Positions 46,601-54,585 of a stretch of DNA of 64,000 nucleotides are shown one piece after another. The notes under the pieces were generated by a model. It was not told the DNA's origin and did not search any database. It saw only the letters and a program-made list of their open reading frames with translations. Origin of the DNA: Alloprevotella sp. Lung230 (GTDB lineage Bacteria; Bacteroidota; Bacteroidia; Bacteroidales; Bacteroidaceae). Made by a program: the position numbers and the translations under genes. Each line of letters begins with the position of its first letter. The stretch's first letter is position 1. The stretch is taken from positions 79,354-143,353 of the forward strand of contig NZ_JACSUD010000006.1 in the NCBI RefSeq assembly GCF_014385435.1. Reading direction: 5' to 3'.

Positions 46601-48126
46601 CAAGCGAGTTTGCCATTGTCGAGGGTGAGGTTTTGAGGCATGCCGTATTGCTCGCCATACACCACTGTCGTGATGACAGTCTCTTTTCCACCAGGCACAT
46701 CGACCACCTTGTTGGTACCGAGGTCGAAGGGCGTTTCCACTCCCTTTTGGTCGAACTCATAGTCAATCACACCGGCGTGGTAGACATGGCCCTTGCCGAC
46801 AGCACCGCTGCCCGACTTGGTACGGGCGTTGATGGTGAAGAAGAACTTGAGGGGACGCGAAACGTCGAACTTCGAAGTGAGGTCGGTGAGGTCGTAGCCG
46901 AATTCCATCGGTTCGTCGTGGAGTTTGCCATCGGCCCACTTGCCGAGCATCGGAATGGCGGGGGCGGGCTTGGCATCGCCGTTCTTGCCATCACCGGCAA
47001 AGCGGAAGTGTTCCAACTCGATTTCTTGATCGGGGTGCGTCGCATTGAGGTTGGCGCTGACACCGACTTTGAGCATGATTTCAGAGCGGTGGGAGTAATC
47101 CATCTTCACTTTGAGGGTGCGGAGGGGACGATAGTTTTTGCGCACGCGGTAGATTTCGGGCGTCCATCCACCGTTGCCCGTGCCCACAGGGCCGGAATAG
47201 GCATAGGGGCAGTAGATGAAACCGTTGTTGGCCCAGAGTCCCCAAGAGTTGACAATAATCCAGGCACCGCGCTCATTATCGTTTTCGCCGGCCTTTCCGT
47301 TGCCGTCAAGATCAAACTCGATACGGTCGTCATAGCCTACGATGGTGAGGGCATGGTCGACCTGCTTTCCCCAAGAGGCGACGTATTTCTGTCCGACCAC
47401 ACCAGCAGCTTGGTTGGCATCGGTGTTGGGGATTTGTCCTTGGGTCACGGCCGAAGCCACACCGATACCGAGCAGACCACCGGCATGGAAGTCGGGGTCG
47501 CCGTTGTGGTTCCACAGCCAGTTTTTCGCTATCTCGCGACTTTCGGGCGTGTTCAGGCTGCCGCCGGGAAGGCGTGCGGGCCAAAACATACGGTTGTGCA
47601 TGGCTTCAAACCACTTGTCGTAACCCGTCATCCACCCGAAGTCGTTTTGCGTTTCGTCCTGCGGGCCAAAGAGGGAGGAGTAGGTGCGGCCACCATAGGT
47701 CGTGGCCGAAGGCACGCCCACGCGCGACACCATCTGATCCTTACCGGAGCCACCCGAAGTGAGCAACCAAACGAAGTGGGTGGGATAGAGATGGTCGGGC
47801 ACGGAGGCATCGAGATCGCGGAAAGCGTTGATTTCATGGGTGAACATGTAGCCGATGCGCGAAGCGGAGCCGCATGAACCACCAGACTGATTGAATACCG
47901 GTGGGAAATACTTGGTCGATGCGTTGTTGAAGTGGTCGGGACGTTGCGCCACAGGAGCGGGGCGCAACCCCTTGACACTGGGCGTTGCACCATAGCGGAG
48001 CAAGGAGGCATCGACCCGCGTCACAGGGGTGAAGTCGGTGTACTTCTTGCGATCGACATTGTAGGGCTGCGCGGCCATCGGCAGGGCAAGTGCAGCCAAC
48101 AAAGTCAATGAGTAAATGCGTTTCAT
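43624..48126 (-). CDS. Very large secreted papain-like (C1 fold) cysteine protease with LamG and PKD domains
   Basis: 1500 residues, signal peptide LLAALALPMAAQ. Papain-type catalytic domain about 60-330: oxyanion Gln80 and Cys85 (FNQSGGSCGSASRIGYM), His258 (DHALTIVGYDD), Asn293 (WIIVNSWGLW). Two concanavalin-like LamG domains (about 585-760 and 1095-1250) surround two to three PKD-type beta-sandwiches (about 815-1075; NITLKAANTTGS, NVTLTVTAPDG, DAVLTVKNGVG). The C-terminus LYDLSGRRVVTPESGQIYI resembles the secretion/anchoring tail of Bacteroidales surface proteins. It probably digests host or food proteins outside the cell, with LamG/PKD parts binding or spacing. Own promoter and terminators, no operon partner. 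Confidence 0.88.
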   Translation of the reverse strand: MKRIYSLTLLAALALPMAAQPYNVDRKKYTDFTPVTRVDASLLRYGATPSVKGLRPAPVAQRPDHFNNASTKYFPPVFNQSGGSCGSASRIGYMFTHEINAFRDLDASVPDHLYPTHFVWLLTSGGSGKDQMVSRVGVPSATTYGGRTYSSLFGPQDETQNDFGWMTGYDKWFEAMHNRMFWPARLPGGSLNTPESREIAKNWLWNHNGDPDFHAGGLLGIGVASAVTQGQIPNTDANQAAGVVGQKYVASWGKQVDHALTIVGYDDRIEFDLDGNGKAGENDNERGAWIIVNSWGLWANNGFIYCPYAYSGPVGTGNGGWTPEIYRVRKNYRPLRTLKVKMDYSHRSEIMLKVGVSANLNATHPDQEIELEHFRFAGDGKNGDAKPAPAIPMLGKWADGKLHDEPMEFGYDLTDLTSKFDVSRPLKFFFTINARTKSGSGAVGKGHVYHAGVIDYEFDQKGVETPFDLGTNKVVDVPGGKETVITTVVYGEQYGMPQNLTLDNGKLAWMAPQAGGHEVKTYKVFRNGELLGETTERTFAATESGVYGVAAVYETGVVSKTVTVASAVVAQTPNVAINLKKNGFSIPDIFSKKFSSATIEFWIRPNSLTSWNQATGPGWGQFMSHSDASGSYTAGWDTNHRVTTDGGSLQVGKWSHIAMVVNNGVLRLHVNGGVAKTASGGTEYKGIGGFGDLVFSASNSNNNYNDATYDEIRIWDNARVAYSLNATKNVEFSGDVMPQGLIAYYKGDIITIDGRPYLRDCVGGHHAPLANTDASTYEQVNSDKKFATEVNSTLSSANTKIVGADKLVAGMPTEFTAYYPDAATQLTWDAPEAGVTQFKGDRVTLTYPRPGTYNITLKAANTTGSKNITVTKAVTVAAGAAPVADFAVSAAEVAAGERVTLTPTTPQPGYFYEWSMPGGDVAVSKAITASTAYDTFGTYNVTLTVTAPDGQKATASHKVKVTEVAPVADFNIPEGVLLKGEKGSLRDASKFAPTQWQWILSSPAKSYLVNGKQCNISIDAPGVYDAVLTVKNGVGTSIKRQSRGFVVTNADSRNGLNFSGGASRVVADHSPIKQGDKEATIEWWMNPAKLSDFSCGLGDADATFQIKVSSTGKLIVHRHNTKVETGAEIVVAGEWHHYAVTFRNGQVSIYRDGLLLRRMNITSTTFPAMSQFAIGTGSAEMSGQIDELRVWGTALSEEKLREYANAPIADVRAAEQGADKLLLYYDFNQTGGDVTDRTTTGNNGHRTGFGPDGDAWSLSKGVFCLNFDSQVQDVTKDHLSNFKKPFAYNSAKQVNNTQSNRWYAIKDWTLENSVTTENGKIITGVHVDRQKNTCFTFTAGWDKFSTLTDHKCYQVVTLPAGVYNFSTTFDEGFNDSNASGSHLVVAAGKTLPNTAELNGALASARMENIGANAVNTLTFVLPEQTEVALGLVINMGGQTIASIKEFKLTRSDLDVLSAIDAVVTPAQVGSEQLYDLSGRRVVTPESGQIYIQGGKRILVK

Positions 48127-48220
48127 GGAGCGTAAAAATTAAAAAGTTTCTGCTGAAGAATAAATAAAGTTTGCTGATTGAAGATTTCAAAAATAGGCTC
48201 AAATGGCTACTATTTGGCTG

Positions 48221-48251
48221 CAAATATAAACCAAACCTTGCATTCTCACAA
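48221..48251 (-). promoter_or_regulatory. Promoter of the large protease gene
   Basis: The minus strand has TTG (plus 48249-48251), 20 bases, TATATTTG (plus 48221-48228). The leader to the ATG is about 90 bases. The box and its context (TTTATATTTGCAGCC) are nearly the same as in front of the gene at 1-808. Confidence 0.7.
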
Positions 48252-48339
48252 GAGAATGGTGAAAAAACTATCATTTTTTCGCACAATTAGCGGTTTTATG
48301 TCGTATCTATGCAGAACAAAGAAGAAGAGGCAGGGATAG

Positions 48340-48376
48340 ACAAACAAAGACGGAACTCGCGGGAGGAGTTCCGTCT
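48340..48376 (-). terminator. Terminator of the dcw/cyclophilin transcript
   Basis: A perfect 11-bp stem (48348-48358 with 48366-48376) followed by TTTGTTTG on the minus strand, 32 bases beyond the cyclophilin stop. Confidence 0.75.
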
Positions 48377-48407
48377 CTGTGTGGATGGAGAGCATCGAAA
48401 AGGAGGC

Positions 48408-49082
48408 TTATTCTTTGACGCGGGCGGTGAGGATGCGCACGTCTTCGATTGGGCGGTCGTTGGAGTCGGTGGCGACCTGCTGCATGCGGTCGATGACCGA
48501 AAGGCCGGCGGTCACTTCGCCAAACACGGTGTATTGTCCATCAAGGAAGGGCGTACCGCCTTCGGTCTCGTAGGTGCGGGCCATGTCTCCGTTGATGACG
48601 CCTTGGAGGCCGGTGGCGGCTTCGACTTGGTCGATGATGGGAGCGAGGCGGGAAAGAGAGTAGGTTTTGCCCCAAACGATGTAGAACTGGGTGGCGCTGC
48701 TACGGCGCTCGGGATTGACGTCGTCGCCCTGACGAGCAGCGGCGAGGGCACCGCGGTGATGGAAATAGTAGGGCAGGTCGAGTTCAAGGGGGAGTGTATA
48801 AGGGAGGTCGCCTTCACCGAGTGTTTGTCCGGGCTGCGCGGTCTTGGAATCTGGATCACCGGCCTGCACCATAAAGTCGCGGATGACACGGTGGAAAAGG
48901 ATGCCGTCGTAGAAACCTTCACGCACCAGTTTTTCGAAGTTGCGGGAATGCTGGGGTGTGTCGGGATTGAGCGCCACGGTGAAAGTACCTACGGTGGTCA
49001 CGAACTCGATGTGAACGCGTTTGTCGCGGGCATGGAGAGTGAGCGACAGGGCGAGAAAGCAGAGGAGAAGCAGACGTTTCAT
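48408..49082 (-). CDS. Cyclophilin-type peptidyl-prolyl isomerase, exported
   Basis: 224 residues with signal peptide (LLLLCFLALSLTLHA). Cyclophilin motifs: FVTTVGTFTVALNPDTPQHS, FYDGILFHRVIRDFMVQAGDP (catalytic Arg), an insertion with FHHRGALAAARQGDDVN, SSATQFYIVWG and YTVFGEVTAG. A periplasmic proline isomerase. It starts 22 bases after the ftsW stop, so it appears to be the tail gene of the cell-wall cluster, where murG would normally stand. Confidence 0.92.
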   Translation of the reverse strand: MKRLLLLCFLALSLTLHARDKRVHIEFVTTVGTFTVALNPDTPQHSRNFEKLVREGFYDGILFHRVIRDFMVQAGDPDSKTAQPGQTLGEGDLPYTLPLELDLPYYFHHRGALAAARQGDDVNPERRSSATQFYIVWGKTYSLSRLAPIIDQVEAATGLQGVINGDMARTYETEGGTPFLDGQYTVFGEVTAGLSVIDRMQQVATDSNDRPIEDVRILTARVKE

Positions 49083-49104
49083 CGACAGAAGGTGGGGAGA
49101 AGAG

Positions 49105-50397
49105 TTAGGCCTGAGTGAAGGCTTCGCTCGTGATTTTGTTGGGCTCTTTGGCGAGCGAATGGAGGGGCGACATGTCTTTACGACGTGCAGAACGGCTCAC
49201 GGAGAGAATCATCCCGAAGTAGACACCGGTGATGATGGTCGATGTTCCACCTTTGGAAATGAGGGGAAGCGTTTGTCCCGTGACCGGACCGACACCGACG
49301 GCAACGAGCATATTCAGCAACGCCTGCACTACGAGAAGCAGTCCTAAGCCCATCGCCAAGAAAGCGGGAAAGTTGTGTTCGCAACGGCTGGCGATGCGCC
49401 CGACGCGGAAGAGGAGGGTAAGATAGAGTACCACAACAAAGAGGCAACCGGGAAGGCCCAGTTCTTCACCGATGATGGCAAAGATGAAGTCCGAGTAGGC
49501 GGCGGAAAGGAAGTCGCGCTGTACGGAACGCCCTGGTGCCACACCAGTGCCGTGGGCGCGAGCCATGGCGATGCGGGCATGAACCACTTGGCGGTTTTTG
49601 TCGGTGACCACAAAATCGTGGGGGTCGGGGGTGATGACCATATGCTTGCCGTCCAGGCGAGAGCGCCAAGTAGAGAAACGCTGCAGGGCACGCCCTTCGT
49701 AGATGGGGTCATCGGGATCGGCCGGGAGTGCTTTCAGCCCCAAATAGAAGACTCCTCCCAATGCTCCGACGACAAGTGTTGTGATGAGCAACTGCTTACG
49801 AGGAATGCGTCCGACCACCATCATCAGAAAGACGACAAATCCAATGAGAGCCGCGGTGGAGAAGTTTTGCGTCACAATGAGCACTGTGATGATAAATGTA
49901 ATGCTCAGTATGGGGATGATGGCTTTTTTGTTGGCTGTCTTTTCTCCTTGACTTGTGCTCAGAATGAGTGCTACTGTTGTCACCACAATACCTTTGGCCA
50001 ATTCAGAGGGCTGAAAGGAGAATGGGCCGAGGGGAATCCATCGTGCACCATTGTTAAGATTGGCACCTGCTACGAGGACGTAAAAGAGCATAAAAACGAT
50101 GGCGGGAAAACCGAAGATAGGGATGAGCTTGAAGAGGCGGCAGGGGAAATTATGGATACAAAAGGCTGCCACTCCTGCCAGCAGCAGGAAAAGTCCATGA
50201 TGAAGCAGGGGTGACCAGAAACTACCTTCTTTGAGTGCGAGAAAACTCCCGGCACTGTACACTTCAATCAACGAGATGACACTAAGAAAGAAGAAGATGG
50301 CCCAAACCACGAGGTCGCCTTGGAGACGGAAGAATTTCATATCGAAAAGGGGAACGAGAGTGGGAGGTTGGAAAAGAGAAGACGAATACGAGCTCAT
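49105..50397 (-). CDS. ftsW: SEDS-family peptidoglycan glycosyltransferase FtsW
   Basis: 430 residues and about ten membrane spans. SEDS features: ANLNNGARWIPLGPFSFQPS (the extracellular loop with GxxRW), ELAKGIVVTTVALIL, the catalytic-Asp region around DFIFAIIGEELGLPGC, and GPVTGQTLPLISKGGTSTII. FtsW polymerises lipid II at the septum with its partner transpeptidase FtsI, also in this cluster. Its ATG overlaps the murD stop (TGATG). ATG 19 codons later (MKFFRLQGD) is an alternative start. Confidence 0.94.
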   Translation of the reverse strand: MSSYSSSLFQPPTLVPLFDMKFFRLQGDLVVWAIFFFLSVISLIEVYSAGSFLALKEGSFWSPLLHHGLFLLLAGVAAFCIHNFPCRLFKLIPIFGFPAIVFMLFYVLVAGANLNNGARWIPLGPFSFQPSELAKGIVVTTVALILSTSQGEKTANKKAIIPILSITFIITVLIVTQNFSTAALIGFVVFLMMVVGRIPRKQLLITTLVVGALGGVFYLGLKALPADPDDPIYEGRALQRFSTWRSRLDGKHMVITPDPHDFVVTDKNRQVVHARIAMARAHGTGVAPGRSVQRDFLSAAYSDFIFAIIGEELGLPGCLFVVVLYLTLLFRVGRIASRCEHNFPAFLAMGLGLLLVVQALLNMLVAVGVGPVTGQTLPLISKGGTSTIITGVYFGMILSVSRSARRKDMSPLHSLAKEPNKITSEAFTQA

Positions 50398-51785
50398 CAG
50401 AGCGCGCTGACAAGGGCCTTGAACTGCCGGCCGCGGTCGGCCATGTTTTGGAAGAGGTCGAACGAAGCGCAGCAGGGGGAGAGCAACACTGTGTCACCGA
50501 CTTTTGCCAATGTTCGGCAGGCGGCAACGCATTCGGCCATCGAACCGGTGTCGGCTACAGCGATGCCGGCTTCGGCCGCGAGTGCATCAAAAGCTGCGTG
50601 CAGTTTGGCATTGTCGGCTCCCAGATAGACCAAAGCGCGGCACTTCTCGCGCACCAAAGTATAGAGGGCCGAATAGTCGTTGCCTTTGTCCGTGCCGCCC
50701 ACGATGAGGACAACGGGGGTGGTTTGAGCTTTCAGCGCTACGAAGCAGGCATCGACATTGGTGGCTTTGGAGTCGTTGATGTAGTGCACACCATGGAAAG
50801 TGCCCACCGGTTCCAGGCGATGCTCGACACCTGAAAAATCGTGGAGACAGGCACGCACCACTTCGGGCGAGACACCGGCTTGCAGAGCCGCCATTGCCGC
50901 GGCCAGACAGTTGCGGAGGTTGTGGCGACCGGTCAGTGCCAGTTCGTCAAGAGGCATCTCAAAGGGGACGGGAGCCGACAAACACAGCACAGCACCGGGA
51001 GCAAACCCATAAGCATCATGACCGGACTGCCCTACTCCACTACCCAGCGAACCTTCGGCCGGAAGGTCGGTGAAAGGAAGAAGGTGCTGCACGTGAGGCA
51101 GCTTCTCCAGTTCGGCAGGCACGTATTCATCGTCTGCCCAATAGATAAAGGTGTCGTCCGGCTGCTGATTGCGGGTGATGCGCATCTTCGAGTGGACATA
51201 GTTCTGCATGCAGAAGTCGTAGCGGTCGAGGTGGTCGGGCGTGATGTTGAGGAGGACGGCGATGTTGGCACGAAAATCAAACATCGTGTCGAGCTGGAAA
51301 GAGGAAAGTTCGAGCACAAACCAATCGGGCATCCCTTTTTCTTCGGCTTCCGCCACTTGGAGGGCGAAGGAGCGCCCGATATTGCCGGCCAATCCGACAC
51401 GAAAACCGGCTTTTTGGAGGATATAGTAGATGAGGGAAGTCGTGGTGGTTTTGCCATTCGAACCGGTGACGCAAAGCATCTTGGCCGAAGTGTAGCGGGC
51501 GGCAAACTCGATATCGGCTATCACGGGCGTACCTTGGGCGTGAAGTTTCACGATAATGGGCGCGGTGTCGGGGATACCGGGGCTTTTCACCACTTCTGTG
51601 GCGGCGAGAATACGCTCAGTGGTGTGTTGTCCTTCTTCCCACCCGATACCGTGGGCATCGAGCATCGCTTTGTAGTGGGGTTGAATGACGCCTTTGTCGG
51701 ACACAAAGACTTCGTAACCTTTCTGCTGCGCGAGGATGGCAGCACCGACACCGCTCTCGGCGGCACCCAGAATGACAAGTTTCAT
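50397..51785 (-). CDS. murD: UDP-N-acetylmuramoyl-L-alanine--D-glutamate ligase
   Basis: 462 residues, slightly longer than usual. N-terminal Rossmann-like domain (LVILGAAESGVGAAILAQQK), ATP P-loop TGSNGKTTTTSLIYYIL (about 108-124), central ELSSFQLDTM and ITPDHLDRYDF, and a C-terminal domain with GVEHRLEPVGTFHGVHYINDSKATN. It adds D-Glu to UDP-MurNAc-L-Ala in the cytosol. It follows mraY by 6 bases. Confidence 0.96.
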   Translation of the reverse strand: MKLVILGAAESGVGAAILAQQKGYEVFVSDKGVIQPHYKAMLDAHGIGWEEGQHTTERILAATEVVKSPGIPDTAPIIVKLHAQGTPVIADIEFAARYTSAKMLCVTGSNGKTTTTSLIYYILQKAGFRVGLAGNIGRSFALQVAEAEEKGMPDWFVLELSSFQLDTMFDFRANIAVLLNITPDHLDRYDFCMQNYVHSKMRITRNQQPDDTFIYWADDEYVPAELEKLPHVQHLLPFTDLPAEGSLGSGVGQSGHDAYGFAPGAVLCLSAPVPFEMPLDELALTGRHNLRNCLAAAMAALQAGVSPEVVRACLHDFSGVEHRLEPVGTFHGVHYINDSKATNVDACFVALKAQTTPVVLIVGGTDKGNDYSALYTLVREKCRALVYLGADNAKLHAAFDALAAEAGIAVADTGSMAECVAACRTLAKVGDTVLLSPCCASFDLFQNMADRGRQFKALVSAL

Positions 51786-51791
51786 CGTGTT

Positions 51792-53063
51792 TTATCGAAT
51801 TTTGAGCGTGATGATGGTAAAGGCGGCGAGAAGAATGGTGGTAATCCAGAAGCGCACCGTAATCTTCGATTCGTGGAAGGGATGGCGCGGCCAGCGGCGA
51901 ATGAGGTAGATGGAGGTGGGGTCGAGCTGACTGTCGAGACGGCGGAAAGCATCGTGGATGGGCGTGCTCTTGAACACTCGGACGCGGCGGCCTTTGCGCT
52001 TAAAGAACTTGAACACCTGGGTTTGCACAATGACACTCACGCTCTCAAAGAGGAACACCCCGCAGAGGATGGGCACGAGCAGTTCCTTGTGGATAATGAT
52101 GGCCAGCACCCCAATGATGCCGCCGATGGCGAGCGAACCGGTGTCGCCCATGAACACCTGGGCGGGATAGGCATTGTACCACAGAAAACCGATGAGCGCT
52201 CCCACCGTGGCGCAGATGAAGATGACCAGTTCCTGGGAACCCGGCACGAACATGATGTTGAGATAGGCGGCATATTCAATGTGGCTCGACACATAGGCCA
52301 AGACACCGAGAGCGATGCAAATGAAGGCACTGTTGCCAGCGGCCATTCCGTCCATTCCATCATTGAGGTTGGCCCCATTGGACACAGCGGTGGTCACGAT
52401 GATGACCATCAGCACAAACACAATCCAGCCTACAGCCTGCTTGTGTTCACCCAAGAAACCCACGAGGTCGGCGTAGTCGAAGTTGTTGTTTTTGACAAAA
52501 GGAATGGTGGTTTTGGTGCTTTTCACCGCCTCACTCTTGTGCACAATCTCTGTGCGGTCGCCCACACGCTGGTGCTCGATGTTTTCGCGGATGACGGCAT
52601 CGGGACTCAGATAGAGCGTCAGCCCCACCACAAAGCCCATGATGATCTGCCCCAAAATCTTCCAGCGACCGGCCAGACCTTCTTTGTTTCTCTTGAAAAT
52701 CTTGATGTAGTCGTCCAAAAAACCGATGGCGCCGAACCAAAGGGTGGTGGCAATCATCAGGAGCATATAGATGTTGCGCAGACGCCCCAGCAAAATCACG
52801 GGAATGAGAATGGCCACAATAATGATGATGCCGCCCATCGAGGGGACACCTTTCTTTTCCACGCCAAAGGGATCGATACTGATATCACGAGCCGTTTCGC
52901 CAATGTTGCGGCGCTTCATCGTCTTGATGAAATATTCGCCAAACACCATCGAGATGACCAAAGCAAGCATCAACGCCAGCAGAGAGCGGAAAGAGATGTA
53001 GCCCCACATGGCCGAACCAGGAATACCGAACTGCTCAAGGGCACGGAAGAGATAGTAAAGCAT
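51792..53063 (-). CDS. mraY: Phospho-N-acetylmuramoyl-pentapeptide transferase
   Basis: 423 residues, about ten membrane spans, with the longer insertion after span 4 seen in Bacteroidota. Family motifs: MGGIIIIVAIL, GFLDDYIKIFKRNKEGLAGRWK (catalytic Asp pair), NDGMDGMAAGNSAF and FMGDTGSLAIGGIIGVLA. It makes lipid I from UDP-MurNAc-pentapeptide and undecaprenyl phosphate. 68 bases separate it from the murE stop, with no evident promoter. Confidence 0.97.
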   Translation of the reverse strand: MLYYLFRALEQFGIPGSAMWGYISFRSLLALMLALVISMVFGEYFIKTMKRRNIGETARDISIDPFGVEKKGVPSMGGIIIIVAILIPVILLGRLRNIYMLLMIATTLWFGAIGFLDDYIKIFKRNKEGLAGRWKILGQIIMGFVVGLTLYLSPDAVIRENIEHQRVGDRTEIVHKSEAVKSTKTTIPFVKNNNFDYADLVGFLGEHKQAVGWIVFVLMVIIVTTAVSNGANLNDGMDGMAAGNSAFICIALGVLAYVSSHIEYAAYLNIMFVPGSQELVIFICATVGALIGFLWYNAYPAQVFMGDTGSLAIGGIIGVLAIIIHKELLVPILCGVFLFESVSVIVQTQVFKFFKRKGRRVRVFKSTPIHDAFRRLDSQLDPTSIYLIRRWPRHPFHESKITVRFWITTILLAAFTIITLKIR

Positions 53064-53131
53064 GAAAGGAAAGAATTTCTATTTTTTGAAAGGTCGAAAA
53101 AGGAAGCGAAGGGGGAAAGCTCTTCGTGGGA

Positions 53132-54583
53132 TTACATTCCGAAGGCGGCGCGTACCTCTTCGTGGTCGTCGAAGTGGTGCTTTACGCCTTTCACCTCTTG
53201 ATAGGGCTCATGTCCCTTTCCGGCCACGAGGATGACATCGCCGGGTTGCGCCATCATGGCAGCTGTGCGAATGGCTTCGCGGCGATCGACGATGGCGAGG
53301 GTGCGCGTGCGCTGTTCTTCGTCCAAACCGGCCAACATATCGTTGACAATATCTTGCGGTTCTTCAAATCGTGGATTGTCGCTGGTGATGATGACACGGT
53401 CGGAGCGCTTGGCCGCTTCCTGTGCCATCAATGGGCGCTTCCCTTTGTCGCGGTTGCCACCGGCTCCACAAACGGTGATGACACGGCCACGACCATTGAC
53501 GATTTCGTTGATGGCCACCAGCACATTCTCCAGAGCATCGGGCGTGTGGGCATAGTCAATGACTGCACTAAATCCTTTCGGCGAACGGATGGTTTCAAAG
53601 CGACCATTCACGGGTTTCAATCCCGACAACACGCGAAGCACTTCGTCGGCCGCCTTGCCCAGATTGAGGGCTGCACCATAGACGCCGAGGAGGTTGCTCA
53701 CATTAAACCGTCCCACAAAAGGTACGCTCACCTCATGCCCATCAATGTCAAGCAACATTCCCTCGATACTCTCCTCGATGATGCGTCCCTTGTAGTCGGC
53801 GGCCGCACGGGTGGAATAGGTGAACACACGAGCGGCGCAGTTTTGCACCATCACGCTCCCATTGCGGTCGTCGGCGTTGACGATGGCAAAAGCCGTCTTC
53901 GGCAGTCCGTCAAAGAACATCTTTTTGGCATCGCGGTAGTTCTCAAACGTGCCGTGATAGTCGAGGTGATCGCGAGTGAGGTTGGTGAAGATGCCGCCTT
54001 GGAAAGTCAGCCCGCCGATGCGGTGCTGATGGATGGCATGGGAAGAGCATTCCATAAAGGCATACTCACAACCTGCTGCCACCATCTCCGCCAGCAAGGC
54101 GTTGAGCGAAATGGGGTCGGGGGTGGTGTGAGTGGCTTCGACAGGGCAATCGTCGATGTAGTTGCACACGGTGGAAATCAGTCCCACCTTATGCCCCATG
54201 GCGCGGAAAAGTTCGTAGAGCACGGTGGCAATGGTGGTCTTGCCATTCGTCCCCGTTACGCCCACCAATTTGAGATGTGCAGTGGGATTGCCGTAGAACG
54301 TGGTGGCCATCTGTCCCAGCACACGCTCCGTGTCGGGTACTTGCACAAAAGTCACGCCTTCCGGCATCTCTGCCAAGGCTTCGCTGTGCAGTACAGCGCC
54401 GGCTCCGAGTTCAATGGCTTTTCCGATATAGGCATGTCCGTCGGTCTGCGTTCCTTTCACGGCTACAAACAAGTTGCCGGGTTTTACAAGGCGTGAGTCG
54501 GTGCAGACGCCCGTGATATCAAGGTCCGTGCTGCCGGCAATGTGCAGCGTTTGGAGGGATTCGATGAGTGTGGTAAGAAGCAT
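53132..54583 (-). CDS. murE: UDP-MurNAc-tripeptide synthetase (meso-DAP type)
   Basis: 483 residues. ATP-binding [17 protein letters not shown] (about 111-127), the carbamylated-Lys region, and [13 protein letters not shown]. The DNPR motif ([15 protein letters not shown]) that recognises meso-diaminopimelate is intact, so it adds meso-DAP, not Lys. Adjacent to ftsI by 2 bases. Confidence 0.96.
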   Translation of the reverse strand: MLLTTLIESLQTLHIAGSTDLDITGVCTDSRLVKPGNLFVAVKGTQTDGHAYIGKAIELGAGAVLHSEALAEMPEGVTFVQVPDTERVLGQMATTFYGNPTAHLKLVGVTGTNGKTTIATVLYELFRAMGHKVGLISTVCNYIDDCPVEATHTTPDPISLNALLAEMVAAGCEYAFMECSSHAIHQHRIGGLTFQGGIFTNLTRDHLDYHGTFENYRDAKKMFFDGLPKTAFAIVNADDRNGSVMVQNCAARVFTYSTRAAADYKGRIIEESIEGMLLDIDGHEVSVPFVGRFNVSNLLGVYGAALNLGKAADEVLRVLSGLKPVNGRFETIRSPKGFSAVIDYAHTPDALENVLVAINEIVNGRGRVITVCGAGGNRDKGKRPLMAQEAAKRSDRVIITSDNPRFEEPQDIVNDMLAGLDEEQRTRTLAIVDRREAIRTAAMMAQPGDVILVAGKGHEPYQEVKGVKHHFDDHEEVRAAFGM

Positions 54584-54585
54584 GG

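Noticed and set aside
45406..47877. 823-codon plus-strand frame antisense to the large protease
   Set aside because: The minus strand holds signal peptide, catalytic motifs and domains; the plus frame has none and arises from high G+C third positions.
50841..53201. 786-codon plus-strand frame antisense to murD/mraY
   Set aside because: Covers two well-identified minus-strand genes and has no features of its own.
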